From positions 1 to 64,000 of the forward strand of contig NZ_QOVF01000004.1 in the NCBI RefSeq assembly GCF_008365385.1: DNA of 64,000 bases, written 5' to 3'. This document shows, piece after piece, positions 18,802-28,746 of the stretch. A model generated the notes under the pieces. It made no database searches, was not told where the DNA came from, and saw only the letters and a list, made by a program, of their open reading frames with translations. How positions within the stretch are numbered: position 1 is the first letter of the stretch; the number at the start of each line of letters is the position of its first letter. The stretch is from Halopseudomonas laoshanensis (GTDB lineage: Bacteria > Pseudomonadota > Gammaproteobacteria > Pseudomonadales > Pseudomonadaceae). The position numbers and the translations under genes were made by a program.

Positions 18802-21046
18802 TCTTGATGGAACCTTCCTCGGCGGTGATCCTGACAACCGCCAACGTTTATATCAGCTGATCGACGCGCATCCTGACATCCAGTTGATTTTTGTCACTGG
18901 TCGCGGCCTTGAGGTAGTGGTGCCGCTGTTATCGGACCCGGCGATTCCGCGCCCGGATTACATCATCTGTGATGTTGGGGCGACGCTGGTCGACGGCCAC
19001 ACGTTGCAGCCGGTGTACCCGCTGCAAAGTGAAATCGAAGCCACCTGGCCAGGTGAGCAGGTGGTAGCGGCGCGCATGGCCGAGTTTCCTGGAATTGATC
19101 GGCAGACGGTGCCGCAGCAGCGGCGCTGTTCTTACTTCTGTGATGCGGGAGCGGTAACGGAGGAAGTGCGCGAGGCTGTCAAAGCGCTGGGTTGCGATCT
19201 GCTGTATTCCGCTGATATGTACCTGGACTGTCTACCTGCAGGGGTGAACAAGGGCAGCACCCTGCGGCGCTTGATTGAGCATCTTGCGGTGTCCGAAGAC
19301 GAGGTGTTGGTCGCGGGTGATACCTTGAATGACCTGTCGATGTACGAGCAGGGCTTCAAGGGCGTGTGCGTTGGTGAGTCCGAGACCGCGCTGCTTGATG
19401 CCACGGCAGACCGCGCCAAGGTTCTGCATGCGCGGTTGAGTGGCTGCGGCGGCATCCTTGAAGCCTTCGGGCATTTTGGCTTTCTTGGCCCGCAAGGGGT
19501 GTCTTCCGAACTGCCGGAGCTGAGCATCAAGGGCAAGGCCGACCTGGTCATGGTCTACCACCGCCTGCCTTATGAAGAGGCCATGGAAGAGGGCAAGCTG
19601 GTACGTCGACCGCACACCTCGCCGAACGGTATTCTGCCCACGCTGATGAGCTTCTTTTCCGGCGAGCAGCGCGGCTCCTGGGTGGCCTGGTCGATCCACG
19701 ATCCGCGCCAGGGTCGGGTGTTTGAGGTGCATACCAAGGTCGATGATGAGCGTTATCCGAATCTGGTTGCAGCACGGGTGGCGCTGACCAAGGAAGAAGT
19801 CGACGTGTTCTACAAGCGCTTCTCCAAGGAAGCCTTCTGGCCCACGTTGCACACCTTCTGGGAGCGGGCGATTTTCCGCGAGGAGGATTGGGCGGTATTT
19901 CTCAAGGTGAACCGTCTGTTTGCCGAGCGTACTGCGTCCGAGGCGGCTGAAGGCGCGGTCGTCTGGCTACACGATTACAACCTGTGGATGGTGCCGGCAT
20001 TTTTGCGTCCGTTGCGCCCGGACCTGACTATCGCGTTCTTTCACCATACCTACTTCCCCTCGGCGGACGTGTTCAACGTGCTGCCCTGGCGCCGACAGAT
20101 TATCGGCAGCCTGCTGCAGTGCGATTACATCGGTTTTCACATTCCCCGGCAGTCGGAGAACTTTGTCGATGTGGTGCGCGGCGTAGCGCCGGTAGAAGTG
20201 CTGGAAACCCAGGGCTGCGCGCCGCGGTTTCTCACCTATGGTTGCGCGGTCGGGCTGGACAACATGACCCGGACCATGGCTGTGCATGGCCGGCATATCG
20301 GCCTGGGCGCGCATCCGGTGGGGCTGGACGTAGGCCGGGTTGCAAGCGTGATTGACGAGCCCGAGTGCCAGGCACAGATGCAGGAATTGCGCGAGCAGCT
20401 GAAAGGCTTACGCGTGGTGCTCTCGGTTGAGCGGCTGGATTACACCAAGGGCATTCTGGCCAAGCTGCTGGCTTTCGAAGCACTATTGGACGCGCATCCC
20501 GAGCTGATTGGTAAAGTCTCGCTATTAACCATCTGCGTCCCGGCAGCCCGCGAGATGACCATCTACGAAACGCTGCTGGCGCAGATCGAACAGGCGGTGG
20601 GTCGCATCAATGGCCGGTTCTCGCGGGTTGGCTGGTCACCGGTGCAGTTCTTCTACCGGGCCTTTCCGTTCCGCGACCTGATTGCCTATTACCTGATGGC
20701 TGACGTGATGTGGATTACGCCGTTGCGCGATGGTCTCAATCTGGTTGCCAAGGAATACGTCGCTACCCAGGGCTTGTGCGAGGGTCGCGGTGTACTGGTT
20801 CTGTCCGAGTTTGCCGGCGCGGCGGCCGAGCTGCATGGCGCCTTGCTGACCAATCCGCACGATCCGCATGATATGCGCGATACGCTCTATCTGGGGTTGA
20901 CGCTCGGGCGGGCTGAGCGCGAAGCGCGCGTACGCGAGATGTTTGGCGTGGTGCAGCACAACGATATCAAGCGCTGGGGGGATGAGTTCCTGCAGGCCGT
21001 CAAGGATAGCCGCCGTGAAGGTGAGGCGTTTCTGAACAAGGGTTAA
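18785..21046 (+). CDS. ggpPS: Fused glucosylglycerol-phosphate phosphatase/synthase (GgpPS)
   Basis: A 753-residue fusion. Residues 1 to about 235 are a HAD/sucrose-phosphatase-like phosphatase (DLDGTFLGG nucleophile motif, later GDTLNDLSMYEQ). Residues about 255-750 are a GT20 glycosyltransferase of the GgpS branch: SPNGILPTL, SKEAFWPTLHTF, WLHDYNLW, FFHHTYFPSADVFNVLPWR and ITPLRDGLNLVAKEY. The protein would join ADP-glucose and glycerol-3-phosphate, then dephosphorylate the product to the compatible solute glucosylglycerol. The alternative, trehalose-6-phosphate synthase, is less likely because these motifs follow GgpS. AGGAG lies before the ATG, within the MFS gene. A 17-bp tandem repeat overlaps the stop codon. 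Confidence 0.9.
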   Translation: MILATDLDGTFLGGDPDNRQRLYQLIDAHPDIQLIFVTGRGLEVVVPLLSDPAIPRPDYIICDVGATLVDGHTLQPVYPLQSEIEATWPGEQVVAARMAEFPGIDRQTVPQQRRCSYFCDAGAVTEEVREAVKALGCDLLYSADMYLDCLPAGVNKGSTLRRLIEHLAVSEDEVLVAGDTLNDLSMYEQGFKGVCVGESETALLDATADRAKVLHARLSGCGGILEAFGHFGFLGPQGVSSELPELSIKGKADLVMVYHRLPYEEAMEEGKLVRRPHTSPNGILPTLMSFFSGEQRGSWVAWSIHDPRQGRVFEVHTKVDDERYPNLVAARVALTKEEVDVFYKRFSKEAFWPTLHTFWERAIFREEDWAVFLKVNRLFAERTASEAAEGAVVWLHDYNLWMVPAFLRPLRPDLTIAFFHHTYFPSADVFNVLPWRRQIIGSLLQCDYIGFHIPRQSENFVDVVRGVAPVEVLETQGCAPRFLTYGCAVGLDNMTRTMAVHGRHIGLGAHPVGLDVGRVASVIDEPECQAQMQELREQLKGLRVVLSVERLDYTKGILAKLLAFEALLDAHPELIGKVSLLTICVPAAREMTIYETLLAQIEQAVGRINGRFSRVGWSPVQFFYRAFPFRDLIAYYLMADVMWITPLRDGLNLVAKEYVATQGLCEGRGVLVLSEFAGAAAELHGALLTNPHDPHDMRDTLYLGLTLGRAEREARVREMFGVVQHNDIKRWGDEFLQAVKDSRREGEAFLNKG

Positions 21047-21075
21047 GACAAAACAAGGGTTAAGACAAAACAAGG
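21036..21075 (+). repeat. 17-bp tandem repeat across the ggpPS stop codon
   Basis: ACAAGGGTTAAGACAAA occurs at 21036-21052 and 21053-21069, with a third partial copy beginning at 21070. The first unit contains the TAA stop of ggpPS (21044-21046), so the array lies in the 3' end of the gene and its untranslated tail. Confidence 0.8.
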
Positions 21076-21115
21076 GAAGGATTGAGGGAAGGAGTTGAAG
21101 AATGGGACTGGGAAA

Positions 21116-21143
21116 CCTGTTCGCGCCCTGTGGCGCGAACAGG
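21116..21143. other. Perfect 12-bp hairpin between convergent genes
   Basis: CCTGTTCGCGCC pairs exactly with GGCGCGAACAGG around a CTGT loop. It lies between the convergent ends of ggpPS (21046) and the choice-of-anchor lipoprotein gene (21154). Neither strand has a good T-tract after the stem, so it may mark the 3' ends of both transcripts without being a standard intrinsic terminator. Confidence 0.6.
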
Positions 21144-21153
21144 TAATTCGCTA

Positions 21154-23025
21154 TTACAGCTGATCTATCTGATAGATAACCGTGGTGCCGCTAACTTCGT
21201 TACCCACCACCAGCAGAGCTTCACCACTTGGAGAGTCCGCTGCGGGTACGAAATACAAACCTTCCGGGCCCAGGTCGCCGACTGCTGCCAGGTTGGTTTC
21301 CGGGTCCAGCTCGAAATCTTCACGGGTGCTGAAGTAGTCTTCGAAGGCGGGCGCCTGCGGGTCGGTTATATCGTAAACCATGATGCCGCCCATGCGCTCC
21401 AGACCAATAAAGGCGAAGGTCTTGTCGCCCAGTTGACCCAGGGCAATACCTTCAGGCTCGGGGCCTTTGGCGTCGCTGCGACTGTCGAAGGCATCGCCCT
21501 CATCGTGACCGGTATTGAAGTAGTCCACGCAGGGGATATCCCGGTTGCTGCCGGCAAAGCAGTCGGCGCTGGCCAGATATTGCTCGAACTGATCACCGGA
21601 GTCCCATACCAGAGCACCGTTTTCATCCCAGATCGCGAATGAACGGGCGCCGTAGGAGTAGAGCTTGTCGTACATCAGGCGATCACCAGTGGGATTCTCG
21701 GTGCCGGTGGTGTCGAACATCACCGGGCTGCCATCGCTGTTCTTGCGGTAGCCATCCACCCAGGTGATGTTCAGACGGCCGAGGGCGTCATCCTCACGGC
21801 AATCGCCTGGCTCACCAGCAGAAGCGCCGCAGTAACCGAATACGTCCGGGTTCAGCAATGCACCAGCGCCTAGCTCACGCAACTGTGGAGGCAGGTCATC
21901 ACCGGCGCGACGGTCAAAGCCGTTGGCATGCACCAGATGCTTGACGCGGAACTCTTCAACAAAACCCTGGCTGGCATCACCGGCCCAGTACAGGTCATTG
22001 TCTTCGCCCCAGGCTCTGGCATCGCCTTCGTTGGCAGTGACAATGTAAGTGCTGCCGTCCAGGTTATAGCTGGCGATGGCATCCGGATGATAGATACCCA
22101 CCACGCCCGGCCAGGTGCTGATGTTCAGCACGCTGTCCTCGTCGCTGGCATCAATGCCATTACCGGCAACACCGTAATCCTTGAAGCCTAGTGGCAGGAT
22201 ATCGGTCACCTGCGCGTCGGCAATATTGATCTTGGCCAAGGCGTTGTTTTCCTGCAGCGCGACCCAGGCGGTGCTGCTGTCGGTGGCGACGGTGATGTAC
22301 TCAGGTTCCATGTCCTGGGCGACGCTGGCGCCAGGGCCGTAAATGCGCACACCAGCATCTCGCAGCGCGTCGGCTTGCGTGTTGTAAGCGGTGAAATCAG
22401 CAGTGCGCACGTCACCCATGGTGCCGCCGTCCAGTGCAATGATGCTCACCGAGCCTTCAGGATCAACGCTGTAGTCATCACTGGGTTCGCCTTCGTTGGC
22501 GACCAGCAGATACTCTCCACCGGGTGTGAAGGTGAGCATGTCTGGCAGAGCGCCAACCTGGGTCGAGTCGATCAGTTGCAGCGTTGTCGCATCATATATG
22601 GCGGCAAACCCAGGGTCGGTCTTGCTGGCTGCTTCAATAGCGATGGCGAGAAAGCCGTTGTGGTAGGCAATGCTGTTGACCACGGCGCCGGCGGCGATGT
22701 CTTCGACCGTCAGGCTGCCAGTCCGCGCCGGGTTGGCCAGGTCACGTGCATCGAGCACATCAACGCTGCCATTCAGCGCGTTGACGACGAAAATTTGCTG
22801 GTTTTCAGGATCATAAACCGGGATTTCAGCGGCGCTGACACCAAACTCGTTGGAGCTGTAGCGGCCCTGGAAGCTCAGTGCAATGCTCTCTGGCGTTGTG
22901 ACCGGATCGGTAACGGGGGGTGGAACGGCAACGCCATCATCATCGTCATCATTGCTGCCAGAATTGCAGCCGGCGAGCGCAGCAATCAACGCCACGGTGC
23001 TGGTGGCCATCATCCACTTTTTCAT
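21154..23025 (-). CDS. Choice-of-anchor I family lipoprotein (beta-propeller)
   Basis: A 623-residue lipoprotein: signal sequence with lipobox LAGC (Cys near residue 20), followed by an Asp-rich linker. The mature part is a long beta-propeller with the IVTANEGDARAW segment and GLERMGGIMVYDITDP, as in choice-of-anchor I proteins, some of which are annotated as atypical alkaline phosphatases. Enzymatic activity cannot be confirmed here. A possible Pho box lies upstream at 23061-23089. It has an AAGGATAAAG ribosome-binding region and is monocistronic. Confidence 0.78.
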   Translation of the reverse strand: MKKWMMATSTVALIAALAGCNSGSNDDDDDGVAVPPPVTDPVTTPESIALSFQGRYSSNEFGVSAAEIPVYDPENQQIFVVNALNGSVDVLDARDLANPARTGSLTVEDIAAGAVVNSIAYHNGFLAIAIEAASKTDPGFAAIYDATTLQLIDSTQVGALPDMLTFTPGGEYLLVANEGEPSDDYSVDPEGSVSIIALDGGTMGDVRTADFTAYNTQADALRDAGVRIYGPGASVAQDMEPEYITVATDSSTAWVALQENNALAKINIADAQVTDILPLGFKDYGVAGNGIDASDEDSVLNISTWPGVVGIYHPDAIASYNLDGSTYIVTANEGDARAWGEDNDLYWAGDASQGFVEEFRVKHLVHANGFDRRAGDDLPPQLRELGAGALLNPDVFGYCGASAGEPGDCREDDALGRLNITWVDGYRKNSDGSPVMFDTTGTENPTGDRLMYDKLYSYGARSFAIWDENGALVWDSGDQFEQYLASADCFAGSNRDIPCVDYFNTGHDEGDAFDSRSDAKGPEPEGIALGQLGDKTFAFIGLERMGGIMVYDITDPQAPAFEDYFSTREDFELDPETNLAAVGDLGPEGLYFVPAADSPSGEALLVVGNEVSGTTVIYQIDQL

Positions 23026-23060
23026 GTCTTTATCCTTGGATTGTGAAAGACGTTATTGAT

Positions 23061-23089
23061 ACGGCAGAGTGATGACAAACTGATGGCGA
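23061..23089 (-). promoter_or_regulatory. Possible PhoB-type direct repeats upstream of the choice-of-anchor lipoprotein gene
   Basis: On the minus strand three 7-mers at 11-bp spacing read TCGCCAT, TTGTCAT and CTGCCGT, resembling the CTGTCAT unit of a Pho box; only the middle one is close to consensus. They end 36 bp before the start codon. The match is weak and could be chance. Confidence 0.3.
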
Positions 23090-23167
23090 CTTCTTTTCAG
23101 TATGATGACCGTCATGCTTGGCCGCCATTGGGTTGGGGCGGCCGAGGCTTTGGTCTAGACTGGCGGC

Positions 23168-23779
23168 ATGGCTGATATCACTCCCGACGCATTACTCCCT
23201 GCCGGTTTCGAGGCCGAGCTGCTGACCTTGCTGGCAGCGCGACCGGACGGCATCGACGAATTTGCCTTGATTCGCGAATTGGCGGCGATGTTCCCCGACT
23301 CGCTGTTCGCCGCTCCAGATGTGCTGCGCGAGCCACTGAGCTTATTTCAAGCGCATTTTCTCCTGTTCCACGTGCTGCATCGGTTATCTGATCGGCTGGC
23401 AAATGAGCGTTTGGAAATTGAGGTGCATGCGTTGCGGATCCGTTTGCTGTCGCGGCGGGGTGGGGGCGATGGCATCGTCACGCCAGACCCGTTGCGCGCT
23501 TACTATCTGGACTGGAATCAATGGCTGACCACTCAGGGCGACGACGTGGAGAAATTGCTTCAGGGCTTTCGTCAGGGACCCTTCTCAGTCCCGGAGGATG
23601 AGCTTGCGCAGGCGCATGGGGTATTCGAATTGCCAGCGCCATCCAGCGCCCATCAGGTCAAGCAGCGCTATCGATCACTGGTGCAACAACATCACCCGGA
23701 CAAGGGCGGTGAGACGGCCAACATTCAGGCGGTGAATCAGGCTTTCTTAATACTCCAACGCTATTACGGGAAAGCTTGA
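23168..23779 (+). CDS. DnaJ-domain protein (DnaJ-related, J domain at the C-terminus)
   Basis: A 203-residue protein. Residues 1 to about 130 match the helical DNAJ-related N-terminal domain of gamma-proteobacteria. The J domain is at the C-terminus with the essential HPD in LVQQHHPDKGG, followed by ANIQAVNQAFLILQRYYG. It should stimulate a DnaK-type Hsp70, but the client is unknown. It is a single gene divergent from the choice-of-anchor lipoprotein gene. Confidence 0.85.
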   Translation: MADITPDALLPAGFEAELLTLLAARPDGIDEFALIRELAAMFPDSLFAAPDVLREPLSLFQAHFLLFHVLHRLSDRLANERLEIEVHALRIRLLSRRGGGDGIVTPDPLRAYYLDWNQWLTTQGDDVEKLLQGFRQGPFSVPEDELAQAHGVFELPAPSSAHQVKQRYRSLVQQHHPDKGGETANIQAVNQAFLILQRYYGKA

Positions 23780-23959
23780 AGTCGCGAATCACTCTAAGCA
23801 AAGCAGCACATTGGCAACAAATTTGTCTATAGTCGATGGCAAGGGAATGCGGCAAACGGTCGCACCTGGACACCCGCTGCCGGCGCTACCTCACCACTGC
23901 AATCAGAGGTGAAAAAGGTCAGGACCGCGGGAATGAATAATAATTTCGGAGAACTGACC

Positions 23960-24559
23960 ATGATCCACCACGTAGTGGGGTTGTTCACCCATCCTGACCA
24001 GGAATGGAAGGAAATCAAGGGTGAAGAAGAAACCATAGGCCACATGTACTTGACTCATGTGCTACTGCTCGCTGCCATTCCGGCGGTGTCAGCTTATATC
24101 GGTACTACCCAGGTAGGCTGGGCGATCGGCACCACTGAAGCGGTCAAACTGACCACTGCCAGCGCACTGTCCATGACGGTTCTTTCCTACCTGGCGATGC
24201 TGGTCGGTGTCGCGGTAATGGGCGCCTTCATTCACTGGATGGCGCGCACTTATGATTCCAGCCCTTCCATCAGTGACTGCATCGTATTTGCCGCTTACAC
24301 CGCCACGCCGCTGTTTATTGCCGGCGTCGCAGCGCTGTATCCGAGCCTGTGGTTGGCCATGTTGGTGGGTACTGCCGCCATCAGCTACACCGTTTACCTG
24401 CTATACCAGGGCATTCCGATTTTCATGGATATTCCGCCGGAGGAGGGCTTCATGTTCTCCAGCTCGATTCTCGCCGTAGGCCTGGTAGTACTGGTCGCGA
24501 TGATCGCTACGTCGGTTATTTTCTGGGGCATGGGCGTGGGTCCAATCTACGTCCGCTAG
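23960..24559 (+). CDS. YIP1 family inner-membrane protein
   Basis: A 199-residue membrane protein with five predicted helices between about residues 30 and 195. The N-terminus MIHHVVGLFTHPDQEW is typical of the Yip1-domain proteins of Pseudomonas. The start at 23960 is supported by GGAGAA eight bases upstream, although in-frame ATGs exist at 23909 and 23933. The function is not established. A strong terminator follows at 24576. Confidence 0.82.
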   Translation: MIHHVVGLFTHPDQEWKEIKGEEETIGHMYLTHVLLLAAIPAVSAYIGTTQVGWAIGTTEAVKLTTASALSMTVLSYLAMLVGVAVMGAFIHWMARTYDSSPSISDCIVFAAYTATPLFIAGVAALYPSLWLAMLVGTAAISYTVYLLYQGIPIFMDIPPEEGFMFSSSILAVGLVVLVAMIATSVIFWGMGVGPIYVR

Positions 24560-24575
24560 TGCCTCTGCGGGGTCC

Positions 24576-24617
24576 AAACCCCCTGCCGATTGAAAGATCG
24601 GCAGGGGGTTTTGTTTT
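24576..24617 (+). terminator. Rho-independent terminator after the YIP1 gene
   Basis: AAACCCCCTGCCGAT (24576-24590) pairs perfectly with ATCGGCAGGGGGTTT (24597-24611) around a TGAAAG loop, followed by a T-rich run (TTGTTTTTT). It separates the YIP1 gene from ttcA. Confidence 0.92.
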
Positions 24618-24668
24618 TTAGCGTGAGCATTTCCGGCTAAAATAGCGGTTTTTCTCGCCGGAGTTCCC

Positions 24669-25493
24669 ATGGCCAGCCTGAGTGTCAACCAGAACAAGTT
24701 GCAGAAACGCCTGCGCCGCCAGACCGCGGAAGCGGTGACCGATTACAATATGATCGAAGACGGCGACAAGGTGATGGTCTGCCTGTCCGGTGGGAAGGAC
24801 AGCTACACCTTGCTGGATATGCTGCTGCACCTGCAAAAGGTCGCGCCCATTCGCTTTGATCTGGTCGCGGTGAATCTGGACCAGAAGCAGCCTGGTTTTC
24901 CTGAAGAGGTACTGCCAGCGTACCTCCAGGCATTGGGGGTGGAATACCACATCCTTGAGCGCGACACCTATTCGGTGGTGATGGAAAAAGTGCCGGAGGG
25001 TAAAACCACCTGTTCTCTGTGCTCGCGCTTGCGCCGCGGTAACCTGTACACCTATGCCGATGAAATAGGCGCGAATAGGTTGGCGCTCGGGCACCATCGT
25101 GACGACATTGTCGAAACCTTCTTTCTCAACATGTTCTACGGCGGCAGTCTCAAGGCCATGCCGCCCAAGTTGCGTTCCGATGATGGCCGCAATGTGGTGA
25201 TCAGACCGCTGGCTTATTGTAATGAGAAGGACATAACCGCGTACGCCGAGCTGCAGGCATTCCCGATCATCCCGTGCAACCTGTGCGGTTCGCAGGAGAA
25301 TCTGCAGCGGAAGGTGATCAAGGAGATGCTGCAGGGCTGGGAGCGCGAAAGTCCCGGGCGGGTGGAGAGCATCTTTCGCTCGTTGCGGCACATTCATCCG
25401 TCGCAACTGGCTGATACCCAGCTGTTTGATTTTGCCAATCTTCGTGTTGATGAAGCGGCGACGCCACGCATGGTCAAATTGATGAATCTGTGA
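24669..25493 (+). CDS. ttcA: tRNA 2-thiocytidine(32) synthetase TtcA
   Basis: A 274-residue tRNA thiolase that makes s2C32. The PP-loop ATP site is [15 protein letters not shown], and two CxxC pairs for the iron-sulfur cluster are in [12 protein letters not shown] and [12 protein letters not shown]. The [18 protein letters not shown] segment is also conserved. It is directly followed by the tag-like gene, as in other pseudomonads, with 32 bp between them. Confidence 0.96.
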   Translation: MASLSVNQNKLQKRLRRQTAEAVTDYNMIEDGDKVMVCLSGGKDSYTLLDMLLHLQKVAPIRFDLVAVNLDQKQPGFPEEVLPAYLQALGVEYHILERDTYSVVMEKVPEGKTTCSLCSRLRRGNLYTYADEIGANRLALGHHRDDIVETFFLNMFYGGSLKAMPPKLRSDDGRNVVIRPLAYCNEKDITAYAELQAFPIIPCNLCGSQENLQRKVIKEMLQGWERESPGRVESIFRSLRHIHPSQLADTQLFDFANLRVDEAATPRMVKLMNL

Positions 25494-25525
25494 CGTGACA
25501 AAGCTGTTATTGCCTGGGGGCCTAG

Positions 25526-26197
25526 ATGCGTGACTATCGCTGGTTACACGAGTTCTGCCTGAACCGTTTTGGCTCTGCCGCTGCGTTGGAAGCGCGGTTG
25601 CCAACGCCGCGCAGCCCTGAGGCATTGCGCCAGATAGCCGACGACCGCTATCTCTCCACGCTGGCTTTGCGGGTATTCCGCGCGGGTTTGAAGCATAGTC
25701 TGGTGGACGCCAAGTGGCCGGCCTTCGAACAAGCCTTTTTCGGTTTCGATCTGGATAAGGTCGTGTTGATGGGCGGGGAGCATATCGAACGCCTGATGCA
25801 GGACGCGCGTTTGATCCGGCACCTCGGCAAGCTCCGCAGCGTACCGCGCAACGCGCAGATGCTGATGGATATACGCACGGAGCACGGTAGCGTCGGCAAC
25901 CTGATTGCAGATTGGCCGGTGACGGATATCACTGGGCTCTGGCGATTGCTCAGCAAGCAAGGCAACCAGTTGGGAGGGCTCTCTGCACCGCGTTTTTTAC
26001 GCATGGTCGGCAAAGATACCTTTGTTGCAACCGACGACGTCGCCGCAGCGCTGAAGGCCCAGAATATTGTGGATAAGAAGCCAACCAGCCAACGGGATCT
26101 GGCCGCTACCCAGGCGTTTTTCAATGAATTGCACGCGCAAAGTGGCCGACCTATGTGCCAGTTATCTGTCATGTTAGCCAGCACCGTCAATAATTAA
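25526..26197 (+). CDS. tag: DNA-3-methyladenine glycosylase I
   Basis: A 223-residue base-excision repair glycosylase removing 3-methyladenine. It has the Tag-type helical fold with RVFRAGLKHSLVDAKWPAFEQAF and RLIRHLGKLRSVPRNAQ segments, and GLSAPRFLRMVGKDTFV near the C-terminus, closely like the Pseudomonas proteins of this name. It probably shares a transcript with ttcA. The zinc-binding residues of E. coli Tag are not obvious, which is usual in this subgroup. Confidence 0.85.
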   Translation: MRDYRWLHEFCLNRFGSAAALEARLPTPRSPEALRQIADDRYLSTLALRVFRAGLKHSLVDAKWPAFEQAFFGFDLDKVVLMGGEHIERLMQDARLIRHLGKLRSVPRNAQMLMDIRTEHGSVGNLIADWPVTDITGLWRLLSKQGNQLGGLSAPRFLRMVGKDTFVATDDVAAALKAQNIVDKKPTSQRDLAATQAFFNELHAQSGRPMCQLSVMLASTVNN

Positions 26198-26281
26198 GCG
26201 GGTCGAATTTTGGGAAATAAGTTGACTATCAGGGACTTGAGCGGCATGGTTCAACCATTGTCACACTTGCCGGTAGTCCCT

Positions 26282-26860
26282 ATGCGCGTAAAAGCTCTCG
26301 CTGTTCTGGTCATGCTTGCCTTGTTGGCAGGGTGTTCCAGCGCGCCCAAGCCGCGCACTGCGGCCACCTCGACTCCCGCCTGGAATACCTCTACTGACTC
26401 CTCCTCGGCCTCATCCAGGTCAACTAAATCACCCAGATCAACCTCTAACTACGCTCCTCTGGTGCGCACTTTGCCGCCAATCAATCAGGATGTGGTGTTC
26501 CACGCCATCAGCCTGGTGGGCACGCCATACCAATATGGTGGCAGCACGCCGGAGACCGGCTTTGATTGCAGTGGCTTGATCAACTATGTTTATCGCCAGG
26601 CTGTGGGCATGGCGCTGCCGCGCACTACTGCGGGCCTGAATGCGCTCTCTGCGGAAAACCCGGCTGTGGGTGCTCTGGAGCCGGGTGATCTGGTGCTGTT
26701 CGCGATGAACGGTGGCAACCGCGTTAACCATGCCGGTATCTATGTCGGCGATGGGCGTTTCCTCCACGCTCCCAGTAGTGGCGGCAAAGTCCGGATGGAC
26801 AGTCTGCAGGCCAACTTCTGGCAGCGCACTTATACCGGCGCTCGCCGGGTACTCGAGTAA
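26282..26860 (+). CDS. NlpC/P60 (C40) cell-wall peptidase lipoprotein
   Basis: About 192 residues. The N-terminal lipobox is LLAGCSS, then comes a Ser/Thr-rich linker, then an NlpC/P60 domain with the catalytic Cys in GFDCSGLINYVY and the His in RVNHAGIYVGDGRFLHAP. It probably cleaves peptidoglycan stem peptides at the outer-membrane side. The start at 26282 is preferred because MRVKALAVLVMLALLAGC is a complete lipoprotein signal; upstream in-frame starts (26246, 26210) would precede it with a non-signal extension. The 140-bp region after it holds the ptx promoter. Confidence 0.85.
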   Translation: MRVKALAVLVMLALLAGCSSAPKPRTAATSTPAWNTSTDSSSASSRSTKSPRSTSNYAPLVRTLPPINQDVVFHAISLVGTPYQYGGSTPETGFDCSGLINYVYRQAVGMALPRTTAGLNALSAENPAVGALEPGDLVLFAMNGGNRVNHAGIYVGDGRFLHAPSSGGKVRMDSLQANFWQRTYTGARRVLE

Positions 26861-26939
26861 TCCTGCTGCGTTTTTACCCCTCGTTTATTTGACGCTCCAT
26901 ATCGGATTGCGCTTGTAGTTTTATACAGGCGTGGCCGAG

Positions 26940-26983
26940 CTGTCGTGGAAATGTCATTGCCCCGTCACCGTCGTGTCATGAAA
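26940..26983 (+). promoter_or_regulatory. Four tandem 11-bp PhoB-binding units (double Pho box) upstream of ptxA
   Basis: Four contiguous 11-bp units begin CTGTCGT, ATGTCAT, CCGTCAC and GTGTCAT (starts at 26940, 26951, 26962 and 26973), the spacing and sequence expected for PhoB half-sites. The array ends 64 bp before the ptxA start codon. A TAGCGT at about 26991 lies where a Pho-promoter -10 would be. This predicts induction of ptxABCDE by phosphate starvation. Confidence 0.85.
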
Positions 26984-27046
26984 TCACCCTAGCGTTGCAT
27001 TGTGAGTTGCAATACAGCGGCTCGCATTATTGCAAAAGGTGATCAT

Positions 27047-28737
<1,691 letters not shown>

Positions 28738-28746
28738 GGAGTGACC

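Noticed and set aside
18785-21046. Trehalose-6-phosphate synthase/phosphatase
   Set aside because: The synthase half follows GgpS rather than OtsA motifs, and the phosphatase is N-terminal and of the sucrose-phosphatase-like HAD type.
21116-21143. Intrinsic terminator for ggpPS or the choice-of-anchor gene
   Set aside because: The stem is strong but lacks a following T-tract on either strand.
27002-27046. Longer N-terminus for PtxA
   Set aside because: The upstream codons have no ribosome-binding site, while AAAGGTGA precedes ATG 27047.
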